Assembly: GCF_033807715.1 (NCBI RefSeq)
Contig: NC_084607.1
Location: 16,540,941-16,604,940 of the forward strand
DNA: 64,000 nucleotides
Reading direction: 5' to 3'
DNA from: Cololabis saira
Taxonomy: Eukaryota; Chordata; Actinopteri; Beloniformes; Belonidae
Part shown: one piece after another, positions 20,536 through 31,562 of the stretch
Layout: every line of letters begins with the position of its first letter
Position numbering within the stretch: the stretch's first letter is position 1
Position numbers and translations under genes: made by a program
The notes under the pieces: model-generated
The model's input: the letters and a program-made list of their open reading frames with translations, nothing else
What the model was told of the DNA's origin: nothing
Databases searched by the model: none

Positions 20536-21253
20536 CAGGGGCGAAAATCCCGTTTCATAGTTGGTAAACAGTAAAATTTTAGAGAATAAATCCAGGGGGG
20601 GACAAGGAATAAAAGTTTTAGCCTTCCTTTAATACAGCATTTTGACATTTTTAACTCTATCTCGCAAACAGGCAGAAGACCTTTCTTAGAGTAATACAAA
20701 ACAATGGTATTAGGTGGAAGGTGGCAATAATACAGCACATCTGACATAATACACTGCAAAAACCCCAAATCTTAACAAGAATATTTGTCTTATTTCTAGT
20801 TAAAATGTCTCATTTTTAGCTAAAAAAAATCTCATTACACTTAAAACAAGACTCATCACTGGAAAAAAACAACAATTTTCACCTGTTTCAAGTAGATTTT
20901 CACTTAAAAATCTGCCAGTGGAACAAGATTGTTTTGCTTATAAGATAAATCTTGCCCCACTGGCAGATTTTTCTACTTATTTCAAGTGAAAATTTACTTG
21001 AAACAGGTGAAAATTGTTAAATAACAAGTTATTTTTCTGGTGATGACTCTTGTTTTAAGTGTAATGAGATTTTACTGTTTATTATTATTTTCGATTTCGG
21101 TTTCGGACACAATTTTCATGTTGGTGCATCACTACTAAATACTACTGCATTGTTCCAAAATTATTAATTCTGTCTCAAATTATTCTAGGGGGGGACAGCT
21201 TTACTAATGGGGGGGACTTGTCCCCCCTGTCCCCCCCGGGATTTTCGCCCCTG
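20536..21253. mobile_element. non-autonomous hAT-type element, 718 bp, TSD GATACTAG
   Basis: Terminal inverted repeats CAGGGGCGAAAATCCCG (20536-20552) and CGGGATTTTCGCCCCTG (21237-21253) are perfect over 17 bp. Both sides carry GATACTAG (20528-20535 and 21254-21261), an exact 8-bp target-site duplication as made by hAT transposases. G/C-rich subterminal runs (GGGGGGACAAGG near 20595, GGGGGACTTGTCCCCCC near 21215). No transposase ORF. It contains another palindromic element. Confidence 0.93.
20755..21072. mobile_element. palindromic MITE nested in the hAT element
   Basis: About 130-bp arms: CTCATTACACTTAAAACAAG (20831-) is answered by CTTGTTTTAAGTGTAATGAG (to about 21069), and TTTCACCTGTTTCAAGTAGA by the mirror near 20990-21015. 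The left side starts CACTGCAAAAACCCC and has about 75 bp more than the right, so the right end looks truncated. A widespread type of fish fold-back repeat; superfamily not assigned. Confidence 0.8.
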
Positions 21254-21493
21254 GATACTAGGTTTCATATTTTTATTTTCACCATCTCTCGTCGGTGTTT
21301 CTATAGTAGTAACATAATAACGCGTGTGAATATTGCAACCTGGCTGTAGTAATTTGATATTCATCAAAAAGTTTGTCTTTTTTGGGGCAAAGCCACCCTC
21401 CCTAGCTGCTTCATATTATTAGGCGAATCCAACAGCAACAGGCTCTACACGAGGCATCAGGTCTGGAGGTGGAATAAGATCTTACTACCTGCT

Positions 21494-22840
21494 ATAAGCC
21501 TGTAAATATGAACTTTGGGGCCAGTGACGCACTGTCAAGCCTCTCTATGTTGATAGTTTTTGTTGCCATGGCTTTCCTTTTTTCTTTTTGTAAGGAAAGA
21601 AGATTGAATATTGATTGATTCGGATAGTTCTAAGAAACGCATATTATTGTTTATATCTATATATCAAGAAGTCCCCAAAGAGATCCAGGTTGGGAGGTGA
21701 TGCAGAAGAAGAATTGGGACAGTTCTGATCTTATCTGGGTCTGTGATGTCACAGAACGCTGCAAATCTCACAGAGGGAGAAATGATCAGACGTTTAGGCC
21801 ACCATTAGCAAAGTGACAGGATTGGAGAAAAAGTGTTGTTGTTTTTTTACCTACCCAGCTATTTATAGTGGTTAATGTTATTTCAAGAAGTGAATACAAA
21901 TAATAAGCCTGTAAATATGAACTTTGGGGCCAGGGACCCCCTGTCCCACCTCTCTATGTTGATAGTTTTTGTTGCTACGGCTTTCCTTTTTTGTAAGGAA
22001 AGAAGATTGAATATTTATTGATTCAGATAGTTCTAAGAAACACATGTACAATATTGTTTATGTATATCAAGAAGTCTCCAAAGAGATCCAGTACAAGAGG
22101 TCAGTTTTGAACCATATTTTGTTCAAAGCAGCATGTTTAAAGGGGCGAGTTAGTCGCTATAGACGTGAAACTCCACCCATCTGTCTTTTGTGACATTGGT
22201 ATTACAGCTCTTTTTACCCACTTCAGAGGAACAGCAAGTAGACTACAAGATGATGGGAGGTTGGGAGGTGATGCAGACGAAGAAGTGGGACAGTTCTGAT
22301 CCTATCTGGGTCTGTGATGTCACAGAACGCTGCAAGTCTCACCGAGGGAGAAACGATCAGACGTTTAGGCCCCCACAAGCAAAGTGACAGGATTGGAGAA
22401 AAAGTGTTTTTTTTTTTTACCTACCCAGCTATTTATATGGGTTAATGTTATTTCAAGAAGTGAATACAAATAATAAGCCTGTAAATATGAGCTTTGGGGC
22501 CAATGATGCACTGTCCTACCCCTCTATGTTGATAGTTTTTGTTGCCATGGCTTTCCTTTTTTTTTTTTGTAAGGAAAGAAGATTGAATATTTATTGATTC
22601 AGATAGTTCTAAGAAATGTACAATATTGTTTATGTATATCAAGAAGTCCCCAAAGAGATCCAGTACAAGAGCTCAGTTTTTAACCATATTTTGTTCAAAG
22701 CAGCGTGTTTAAACGGGCCTAAACGATGTTTAGGCCACCACAAGCAAATTGACAGGATTGGAGAAAAAGGTTTTTGTTTTTTTTACCTACCCAGCTATTC
22801 ATAGTGGTTAATGTTATTTCAAGAAGTGAATAAAAATAAT
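21494..22840. repeat. three-unit long tandem repeat with unequal units
   Basis: Units start at ATAAGCCTGTAAATATGA: 21494-21902 (409 bp), 21903-22472 (570 bp) and 22473-about 22840 (368 bp), each ending TATTTCAAGAAGTGAATA. Unit 1 lacks the part corresponding to about 22090-22259 of unit 2; unit 3 lacks a different part around 22143-22360. No coding sequence. Unit 2 looks like the full-length form. Confidence 0.88.
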
Positions 22841-25800
22841 ACTTGTTTAAACTGTGAATCTGTACATGTAAAACTTTAAAGGGCAGCGGTCTCCTTCATG
22901 AGGTTTGTCAAATTCAATAGCTTCTAAATGTAAAACAGCGGAAAACAGATCAGGCCTTGTGTGTTTGCAGCGGCGTTTTGATATGTGGTCTGAAAGGGCC
23001 TGAAAGGATGGTTGATTACCGTTAAAGCGCAGCAGCGTGTTGAAGCTGGAAGGCACGACTCACGAATAAAGACCCTGGTGTGTGGCGGATCTGACAAACA
23101 GAATTCAAATGTCACAGATGCTTTGATGTGTCTTCCTCAGTCCCCAGAATACTGTGTGCTGCGCGAGAGTGCGCTTGCCCCCGTTTACCTGTGACTGTAC
23201 CGATGACTTTACCTGCAGTAATGACACCTCCTTGATATCTTGTCAACGTGTTGCTCACCGAACACAAAAACCCCCAAACAAATGTAAGAAATAGATAAAT
23301 AAGACAGACAGAGGCTCTTCTTTTAGCTCGCTGTTTTAAAGGTTGTTGCTCAATTACTTGAATTCTCCCCTAAATCATCAGCCGCCTCAGTGATTTGATT
23401 CATCACGTCATCGTTTGAGGCTGCTACATTTAAGGGATTTGATATTATCATCAGGCTCTAAGAAACAGAGAATGGAATGTTATTTATTTTGTGTGTAGTT
23501 TGTTTTTCATCTTTTATATATTACAGACTAAAGTATATAACTCCAGACTCCTCTTCCTTCTGTCTCAAGTTATTTCGTTATTGATAACTTTGAGTCCCCA
23601 TTCATTAAATCTTTAAAACATTTCAGCCAGGCTGTAATCTCTAGGAAATCATTTCCAATACCCTTTGTAGCATTTGACCCCGTTGGCGAGCGCCACGTTA
23701 CCCTGCATCTCTGTTTCTCTGCAGTGCACAAAATTGGAGGGTTTTCCCTGATTCACTGACTTTTTTTTCCTTCTTTGAATTATTATATCTTCTATTTCGG
23801 GTTGGATTGCGACCGTGGCTTGCTGAGCAGACTTGAATCGACTGACACATGGTGTCTCTGACAGCAAGAGCCAGATTCAGGACGGGTGGCGGCAAGGGAC
23901 GTAGGGGAACCCAGCGTTTTATCCCACAAAGCCACTGTTCCATGTGCTTACGCGGTATGACATGTCCTTTAGCTTGTGTGCACTGTTACGTCTGCACGAG
24001 CCACAGCAAGTCATATGTAGGCAAGCTCGCAAAATCACAAGAGAAAATTGGAGTGTTTTAAGTAGTGAGGCTGGTTGGGAATGCTAACACGGGACACATG
24101 GTCAAAGCATCATTTACCTGCTTTGTAAATGTATTTAAATTGCATTTTTTAATCTATCTCTTTATCTTTTTATTTATTAAGCCCCATGGTTGGATGTTTT
24201 GTGCAAGTTACTGTTATTTTCAGATTGAAATGTGTTTTGTTAAGCACTTTAAACTGCCTCATGTGTGCTGATTTGCTGCAAATGTATTTCCCTTGATCTC
24301 ACATGGTGAGTAGCTGGAAATTGGCAGATTAGATTGGTTTTGATCTGACTGAGCTGTGAGTCGAAAGTGAGGTGTCACAATCAGTTATGCGCTAATGACT
24401 GTACTTAGCATGGGGTTTCTCGTCGCTCTGAACTGCTCAGTAGATGGACTGATAGATTTAAATGGAAGGACGCCGGCAATTTCCTTTTTTTTTTTGCCTG
24501 CGACCCAGTTCTCCGTTGAAACTCTGCCAGGGCAAAATATCGCAGTCATGTGACGACCAGATCATAAGCTGATGTGGACGAACGGGGGTCAGATCTGTGC
24601 GGAGCGAAAGAGAAAGGGAAACATATGCATGGGGAAGTGATCAGGAAGCATGTGGTGTAATGCACGCCGACCTCCTCCCCCTTTCAGTTGGGCTAACGCT
24701 AATCCAGCGGTCACGTGACCATGGGCTTTCAGCCTGGTTGAGGCCAGGACTGCTCTGATCCATCTGTCGAATAAGGGTGCTGATTGTTGGCATCAACAGT
24801 CTGTACTTCTGCCACACTGACTGCTGCATAAAACTTGGTTTTCATCAGCCAATTACTTCTGCAGGGTTTTATTGTTTTGCATTTTCATTAACTTTGGCCA
24901 CCGTGCATCGTTTAAAAAAAAAAAAAAAAGTGTCTTTGTTATCCTGTCTCCTTCTCAGTCTATCTTTTGCCCAACTTTGAGTGCATTCTCCTCACTGCGT
25001 TGAGTAGATGGGAGGGGGATGGCGGCCAGCTCTCCCAGACACTGAGAAGCGTGATAAGACTTTTGGTTATTATCTCCGCGGCACAAGAATAGCACAAATA
25101 TTCTAAGATGAGTGTTTGGCAGCGTATGAAAGAAGACGCAAATCAGGAAAGTATGAACGTAGTTGAGCACAGTTCCCTCTGACGCGTCGCACGTTGATCA
25201 AACGTCTGCTCTCAGCTCCGTTGGAGCAGATAAAGATTTTCTCATGTGAACCAAATACTCCGCTGGAAGCCTAAACACAAGGAAACACAACTTTCTGCTC
25301 TGGCGCCGTTGCACCGGGCCTGGCTGGAAAGGCTTTAAAGTATCGTGCTTGTTTCATGTCTTCGGGCTTCTACATTCATCTTAGGCATAGATGACTGAAA
25401 ATTCTGACCCCTTGAACAATGTGCGATTCGCCATGTTTTGCCTTAGTTAAACACACATACAGCTGAGCATTTGTAGTGAAGACCAGCTTGTCAGTAACCT
25501 ATACGTTGCCATTTTTAGGGATTTCCTCAAGTAGTTGGGGAATATAATGAAAGAGTGAGTTGTAGTTTTGCCCCCCTCTCCATCCAAAGTAAGCTGACCC
25601 CATAATATATCTTTGTAGCTGACTGAGAACCTTCACATTCGTTGCTTAAAAGCTCGGACTATTATAACACGATTTCATTCAAGACCGGTTTGTTGGAGAA
25701 TGTTGGATTTGTCGGTTTGGAAGCTGATCTACCAAGAATTTTGTCACCGTGGTGTTGGAAGTAACACTGGACAACGACTTGCATCTCTTATTAATGCCCC

Positions 25801-27010
25801 AGGCCTCGAGTCATGCTCCGTTTCTCATGCATGGATTATGTAAACGAGCGGCTTCATCTGTGCCCTGAAGAACATTGCATCATGTGAGGTTTCAAACATG
25901 AAATAAGGGAAGAGATGCTTTAATTCTTAAGTGAGGGCTGCGCGCAGCAAGTATAGGCACTGATAGGAAGCGTGATCATGAAATCATTTGCTGTGTTTTC
26001 AAAAGACGCTCAGCTCCCTTTTAATGACAGTTAAAGTTGTCCTTTAGTGTGATTTGCAAATACAAACCACTTAAAGGGATGTTTACATGCACGTGGTCAG
26101 ACTGGCATCGCATGTCGCAAGTAAAGGAGCGGGAACACCTTCGCGTCATTCCTGACAAGCTTGTTGGAACAAATGCACAAAGCCTTTTATTTATACTTCA
26201 GTGCCAAAGCCACATTCACACTGTTGGTCATGACTCTATTTAGGTGACCCGCTGGCCTACTTAAGGAGTCAGTGTGGTTTCTCACACACAGACGGACCCG
26301 GGTGGGCGCTGCCTTCAACATGTGTCAGCTGGAATTGGCATCTAAAGTGAAAACGATAGCTTTGAGCTAATATGAATACGTGAAATGCAGTAATATAACG
26401 TCTATGGCAATATCATTTAAACTGCAGACTCCCATAGATTATAACGTTTTTGAAATGTTTGGAGTGCAGTTATGTCCAATAAGATGTTACAGGTGCGTAA
26501 CACACGCAGAGGCAGCCTGTTGCATATGGATTTATTTTTTTTAGAATTTACATATTTGATTGCCGTCCTGTGTCATTGCTCATCTCAGTTCAGTGGGTGA
26601 CAAGTGTCGGCAATAATACTTAAACCTGATTCATATTCACAAGAAATGACCTCACTTTTTTGAGGCTGTGAAAAGTGCAGTTCTGTCCTCGTCTCTTTAT
26701 CCTTATTGGCTTATGTTCACACCCTTGCACTCTCTCGCAGGATTTCCAAACCTGAGATGCAGCGTAATTCGAGTCTGAGACGACTGATAAGAAAACCCCG
26801 GGATGACAAAAGCCACTGCTGCCCCAACGGCCGTGAATGTGGATCGGTTCTGAACCTGGAGGCGTAAAAAAATATCTTAATTGGCCACGTTTTGAAAGCA
26901 GGTTAGGGTAGCTCATTTTTTAAGGAAGATACTCTCATTGCATGCAGGTAGAGTGTTGAATTATAATAATCTGAAGCAGCAACAGGTTAATAGAAGAACC
27001 GGTTGTTTTA
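22841..27010. other. probable intron, nothing recognised
   Basis: Moderately AT-rich single-copy-looking DNA with no exon I can support on either strand and no transposon end. A-run at 24914-24929. Confidence 0.45.
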
Positions 27011-27012
27011 TA

Positions 27013-27379
27013 CAGGACTGTCTCAGAAAATTAGAATATTGTGATAAAGTTCTTTATTTTCTGTAATGCAATTAAAAAAACAAAAATGTCATACATTCTG
27101 GATTCATTACAAATCAACTGAAATATTGTAAGCCTTTTATTATTTTAATATTGCTGATTATGGCTTACAGTTTAAGATTAAGATTCCCAGAATATTCTAA
27201 TTTTTTGAGATAGGATATTTGAGTTTTCTTAAGCTGTAAGCCATGATCAGCAATATTAAAATAATAAAAGGCTTGCAATATTTCAGTTGATTTGTAATGA
27301 ATCCATAATGTATGACATTTTTGCATTACAGAAAATAAAGGACTTTTTCACAATATTCTAATTTTCTGACACAGTCCTG
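27013..27379. mobile_element. Tc/mariner-type MITE, 367 bp, TA duplication
   Basis: Ends CAGGACTGTCTCAGAAAATT and AATTTTCTGACACAGTCCTG are flanked by TA on both sides (27011-27012, 27380-27381). The inverted homology continues for about 150 bp per arm (GAATATTGTGATAAAGT / TTTTTCACAATATTC; AAGCCTTTTATTATTTTAAT / its mirror), so the whole element folds into one long hairpin. No coding capacity. Confidence 0.92.
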
Positions 27380-27630
27380 TATGTTGCAGGTTAAAGGAAA
27401 GTATAATTTTTGTCACTTATTTCAATAATTTTCTAACCTAACATTTGTCACTACATTGGAGTTTCTGTGCTGACGTACGTACGGTAACCTGATGTGAACT
27501 GCTTGTGATGTCACATACGGGAGGCAGACAGGAAAGAAAGCAGTCTGCCACTGTGTCACTCCTGTTTATCAGTTTTTTGACCACAACTTCTGCTCTGTTG
27601 GGCCAAGATGGAAGATGGAGGACTAATTAA

Positions 27631-28360
27631 TTATGGGCATGCCAAGTAATGGCATGACCATATTGCAATCGTCCAGAATGGCCCAAAGTGCAATGTTGCT
27701 AACAAGCTAAAGTCGCAAAAGTCCCACGTCACACCAGCGGGTGTACAGCATGACCCCGCTCGGATGTGGAAAAAAAAAATCCCCAAAAAATAAAACACGC
27801 CCGAAAAAATGAGGAAAAACATGAAAATGAAGGCGATATATTAGTATCTAGAAAAGGTTTCCCTTTTCTTATTATGGGCATGCCAAGTAATGGCATGACC
27901 ATATTGCAATCGTCCAGAATGGCCCAAAAGGCAATGTTGCTAGCGTTTCGCTAACATGCTAAAGTCGCAAAGGTCCCACTGCGCACCAGCGGCTGTAAAG
28001 CATGACCCCGCTCTGTTGTGGAAAAAAAAAATCCCCAAAAAATGAAACACGGCCGAGAAAACCTGAAAAATGAAGGCGTTAAATTAGTATCTAGAAAGGT
28101 TTCCCTTTTCTTATTATTATGGGCATGCCAAGTAATGGCATGACCATATTGCAATCGTCCAGAATGGCCCAAAAGGCAATGTTGCTAACAAGCTAAAGTC
28201 GCAAAAGTCCCACTGCGCACCAGCGGGTGTACAGCATGACCCCGCTCGGATGTGGAAAAAAAAAATCCCCAAAAACTAAAACACGGCCGGAAAAACGAGG
28301 AAAAACATGAAAATGAAGGCGATATATTAGTATCTAGAAAAGGTTTCCCTTTTCTTATTA
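27631..28360. repeat. tandem array A, three units of about 243 bp
   Basis: Units start TTATGGGCATGCCAAGTAAT at 27631, 27872 and 28117 and end CTAGAAAAGGTTTCCCTTTT. The middle unit has a short deletion and an 8-base change near GCTAGCGTTTCGC. GAAAAGG/CCTTTTC forms a short hairpin at each unit end. ORFs across it repeat between units and are not genes. Confidence 0.95.
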
Positions 28361-28387
28361 TTATTCTTATTCCGCACTTTTTTTCGT

Positions 28388-29540
28388 CCGTTAATACGGC
28401 CCGAACCGGAACGTGCACCCATGCATGGCATACATCGTTGGATGCGTCTCCATCATGCCTCGATGGGCATTACTTTTCTCCGTAATAGGGGTTACCGTGG
28501 CAACGCTAGTTGCCAAAAAGCAAAAAAAAAGGCGAAAATTCCCACGCTTATTGCTCGGCCGAACTTTATCGTAGAGACATTGTTCAAACTTTCAAACACT
28601 CGGCCCGATTGTCCCTAATGGTACGTACAAGCTCATTATGCCAAATATTACAGTTTCTGTGATATTGACCTTTCATTTTTTTTTTTTTTTCCGTTTGACT
28701 TTGGACGCTTGTTGCTAGGCAACAGGTTATCGTAGAGACATCGTACAAATGTTTCCCGACTCGGCACGCTGTGGACTTCAACATATTCAAATTTCATGAA
28801 GCTGGGATTTAAGGAAATTTTATGTCAAAGTCCAGGCCACATGGCCCCATTCATTCGGATGGGGTTTTGTACCATGGTGAAAAAAAAACCTATCCTTTAA
28901 CATAGCCTGAACCGGAACATGCACCCATACATGGCATACATCGTTGGATGCGTCTCCATCGTTCCTCGATGGGCATTACTTTTCTCAGTAAAAAGTGTTA
29001 CCGTGGCAACGCTAGACGCCAAAAAGCAAAAAAAATGGCGAAAATTCGGACGCTTATTGCTCGGCCGAACTTTATCGTAGAGACATCGTTGAAACTTTCA
29101 AACACTCGGCCCCATTGGCACTAACGGACCCTACAACCTTATTATGCTAATTACTACAGTTTTCGCGATATTGACCTTTCATTTTTTTTTTAATTTCTGT
29201 TTGAATTTGGACGCTTGTTGCTAGGCAACAGGTTATCGTAGAGACATCGTACAAATGTCCCCTGACTCGGCACGCTGTGGACTTAAACATACTCAAATTT
29301 CATGAAGCTGGGATTTAAGGAAATTTTATGTCAAAATCCAGGCCAAATGGCCCCATTCATTCGGATGGGGTTTTGTACCATGGTGAAAAAAAAAACCTAT
29401 CCGTTAACGTAGCCTGAACCGGAACGTGCACCCATGCACGGCATACATCGTTAGATGCGTCTCCATCTTGCCTCGATGGGCATTACTATTCTCAGTCAAA
29501 AGCGTTACCGTGGCAACGCTAGATGCCAAAAAGCGCGCCC
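28388..29540. repeat. tandem array B, about 506-bp units (2.3 copies)
   Basis: Units start near 28388, 28895 and 29401 with a CCGTTAATACGGCC- or CCGTTAACGTAGCC-type opening followed by GAACCGGAACGTGCACCC. They share GGATGCGTCTCCAT, GTTACCGTGGCAACGCTAG, TTATCGTAGAGACAT and TTGTTGCTAGGCAACAGG. The third unit is cut after about 135 bp. Non-coding. Arrays A and B are adjacent and appear to form one element (next entry). Confidence 0.93.
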
Positions 29541-29710
29541 CATTAATAACTATTGGGAGCACAGGAATTAATTAAATACAAGCGTAAAAACACCTCAAAC
29601 TGACATAGAACCACCCTAAACACAACCACTACAGCCCCAAACCAAAGCAGCGAGAGGGGACGAATGGGCGGTAGGGCATGCCCATATCAAAATTTCCAGA
29701 AATTTTCTAG

Positions 29711-31270
29711 TTATGATTATTATACTCAATTTCATTTGCTATATACGACATATATGCAGGTTTAATGATTTTGTCAAAAAACAACAGTTTATTATTACCA
29801 TTATAATAATATATGTATATATTTCTTCAGTTTATGCACAACAGCACCGTAGTTAACGCAATGCTGCAGTTTCAGTCGAGCAGGACGAGCGTTCAGTGGT
29901 GCTGTTGCATCTTCAAGCCCGTAACAGGCTTACACCAAATTAGATCAAACCGATGGATCCCTCACTAATGAATAAATGCCTATTCTTTCTCCAGGATGAT
30001 CGTGTCTAAAGCAGTTTTAAAACAATTGAATAAAGTCACCAGATCCATCGTAACGAGTTGCCCGCGTAAGTATGTACGAAGCGGTTTTAAACAACTAAAC
30101 TGAGGTCTTTGACGTTCCCTTGTGTCCGGGAGAAGATCTGATTTCTGCAAGGCCTCTTTAAGGAGCATTTGATTAATAAGTGATTAACAGGGCTTAAAAA
30201 AGGAGAGGAAAAAAGATTTCTTAATTATTCAAGCTTCTTATTAATTTATATTTCTGCAGATGGTGGATGAAAGTGTGTTGGATTAGGAAAGTATGATTTA
30301 AAAACGTCTCGTTTCATCCAACTAATGCTTTGTTTTTTGTATTGTTATTTCAGAAGAGTGCAACTATTCTTTCCCTTTCTGCTACTTTCTTTTATGCGCC
30401 ACAGGAATGGGGAAGTGCATGTTCTCTGTGCTTCTTTCTTGTTTGCAGAGGCACTTGCACAATATAATGCAAAGTCAGGATTGGGATTTGTGCTGCCGTT
30501 ATCCCGTATTGATCCCCTGAGCTCATCCGCGCCCACGGCAGCGTCTGCCTAACAAGGTTCTCAGATGAACTGGGCACAACATCTCCGGCGAACAAAACAA
30601 GTATAGTCTCGCTTGCCTTCCTGCTGTCTTAAAAGTTATTTCAATTTACTTTCATCGGTGCGGATTTTACTTTCAAATCCCAAATTTTCACTTAAGAAAA
30701 CAACACAGATTCAGTTCAGCCCTTTTCTTAAGGCGTTTGTGCTGCTCCTGACTCTGGCGTGCAATTAGGGGGAAGGGCCTTGCTCAGGGGCCCAAAGTGG
30801 TTTATCTTTGTTGCCATCCTGGGCAGTAAGATCAAACACATGTAACCTACAGGACTGTGATGAAGGAGTTTAACTATAAAAAGGAGTGCAGCGTAAGCTC
30901 AGCTGTCCAGCCTTCACTCCTCTAATCTGTCTGACATGTTTGACTATTAGACCCCATCTGTTGTTGTCTGCATTGTCCACTGCAACCTCTTCAATGCATT
31001 TGGCTTTCTGAGCCAGCCACGTGCATTGTCTAAATACGTACAGAGAGGTGGGGTTACAAGAAAGGAGAGTGCACTTTTTGACTACTGGACTATAAGTAGA
31101 GAAGAAGTTTTATCTGCGGTGAAAGACACCTTTTATGCCACAGAGAATGCTGTATGTGAGGCTTTTGAAAGCGCTTCTCAGTCTAGCGTATCTGCTCTGC
31201 TCCTCTTTGCCCTGGAGTAGTGTTTCTTCGTCTGAATTCACAGGCCTGGACTAAGCTGTTTGATAACAAT
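29711..31270. other. probable intron, nothing recognised
   Basis: No exon or transposon end that I can support. TATATGTATATA-rich patch near 29800. Confidence 0.4.
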
Positions 31271-31271
31271 A

Positions 31272-31562
31272 AAACTCCATCCATCTGTTTTCTGAGCGCC
31301 TCGGTCGGGGTCGCCGATGGTCTGGAGACTGTCGCGGCTGTCATCGGGTGGCAGGCAGGGTTGCCGTTCCACTGCGGTACCGCGCGGAGTCAAACACGCC
31401 TGCACACTCGCACTCAGGGACACTTGACAGTATCCAGTTAACCTAAACTGACTGCTTTTAAACTCGCGGAGAACCTGCAAACTCCAGACAGTCCCCAGCC
31501 AAGATCCAAACCAGAACTTTTCTGGCCGTGAGGCAGCAGAGCGAACCTTTGTACCACCCAAC
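31272..31562 (-). mobile_element. old LINE/RTE 3'-tail-like repeat
   Basis: CCATCCATCTGTTTTCTGAG, then CACACTCGCACTCAGGGACA, AGTTAACCTAA, GGAGAACCTGCAAACTCCA and GTGAGGCAGCAGAGCGAAC, follow in the order of a very common teleost repeat consensus, with many substitutions and deletions. Non-coding and decayed; orientation is by analogy. Confidence 0.5.

Larger units (their letters stand above)
27631..29710. mobile_element. candidate Helitron-like non-autonomous element
   Basis: The block starts with ATGGGCATGCCAAG and ends GGGCATGCCCATATCAAAAT, a short AAAATTT/AAATTTT hairpin and CTAG at 29707-29710 followed by T. A CTRR-type 3' end after a hairpin, absence of a target-site duplication, and internal tandem arrays are features of Helitron/Helentron non-autonomous elements. 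The 5' boundary and the family are inference. Confidence 0.4.

Noticed and set aside
27631..29710. CRISPR-like regularly spaced repeats
   Set aside because: Units are direct tandem repeats of 243 and 506 bp without short unique spacers, in vertebrate nuclear DNA.
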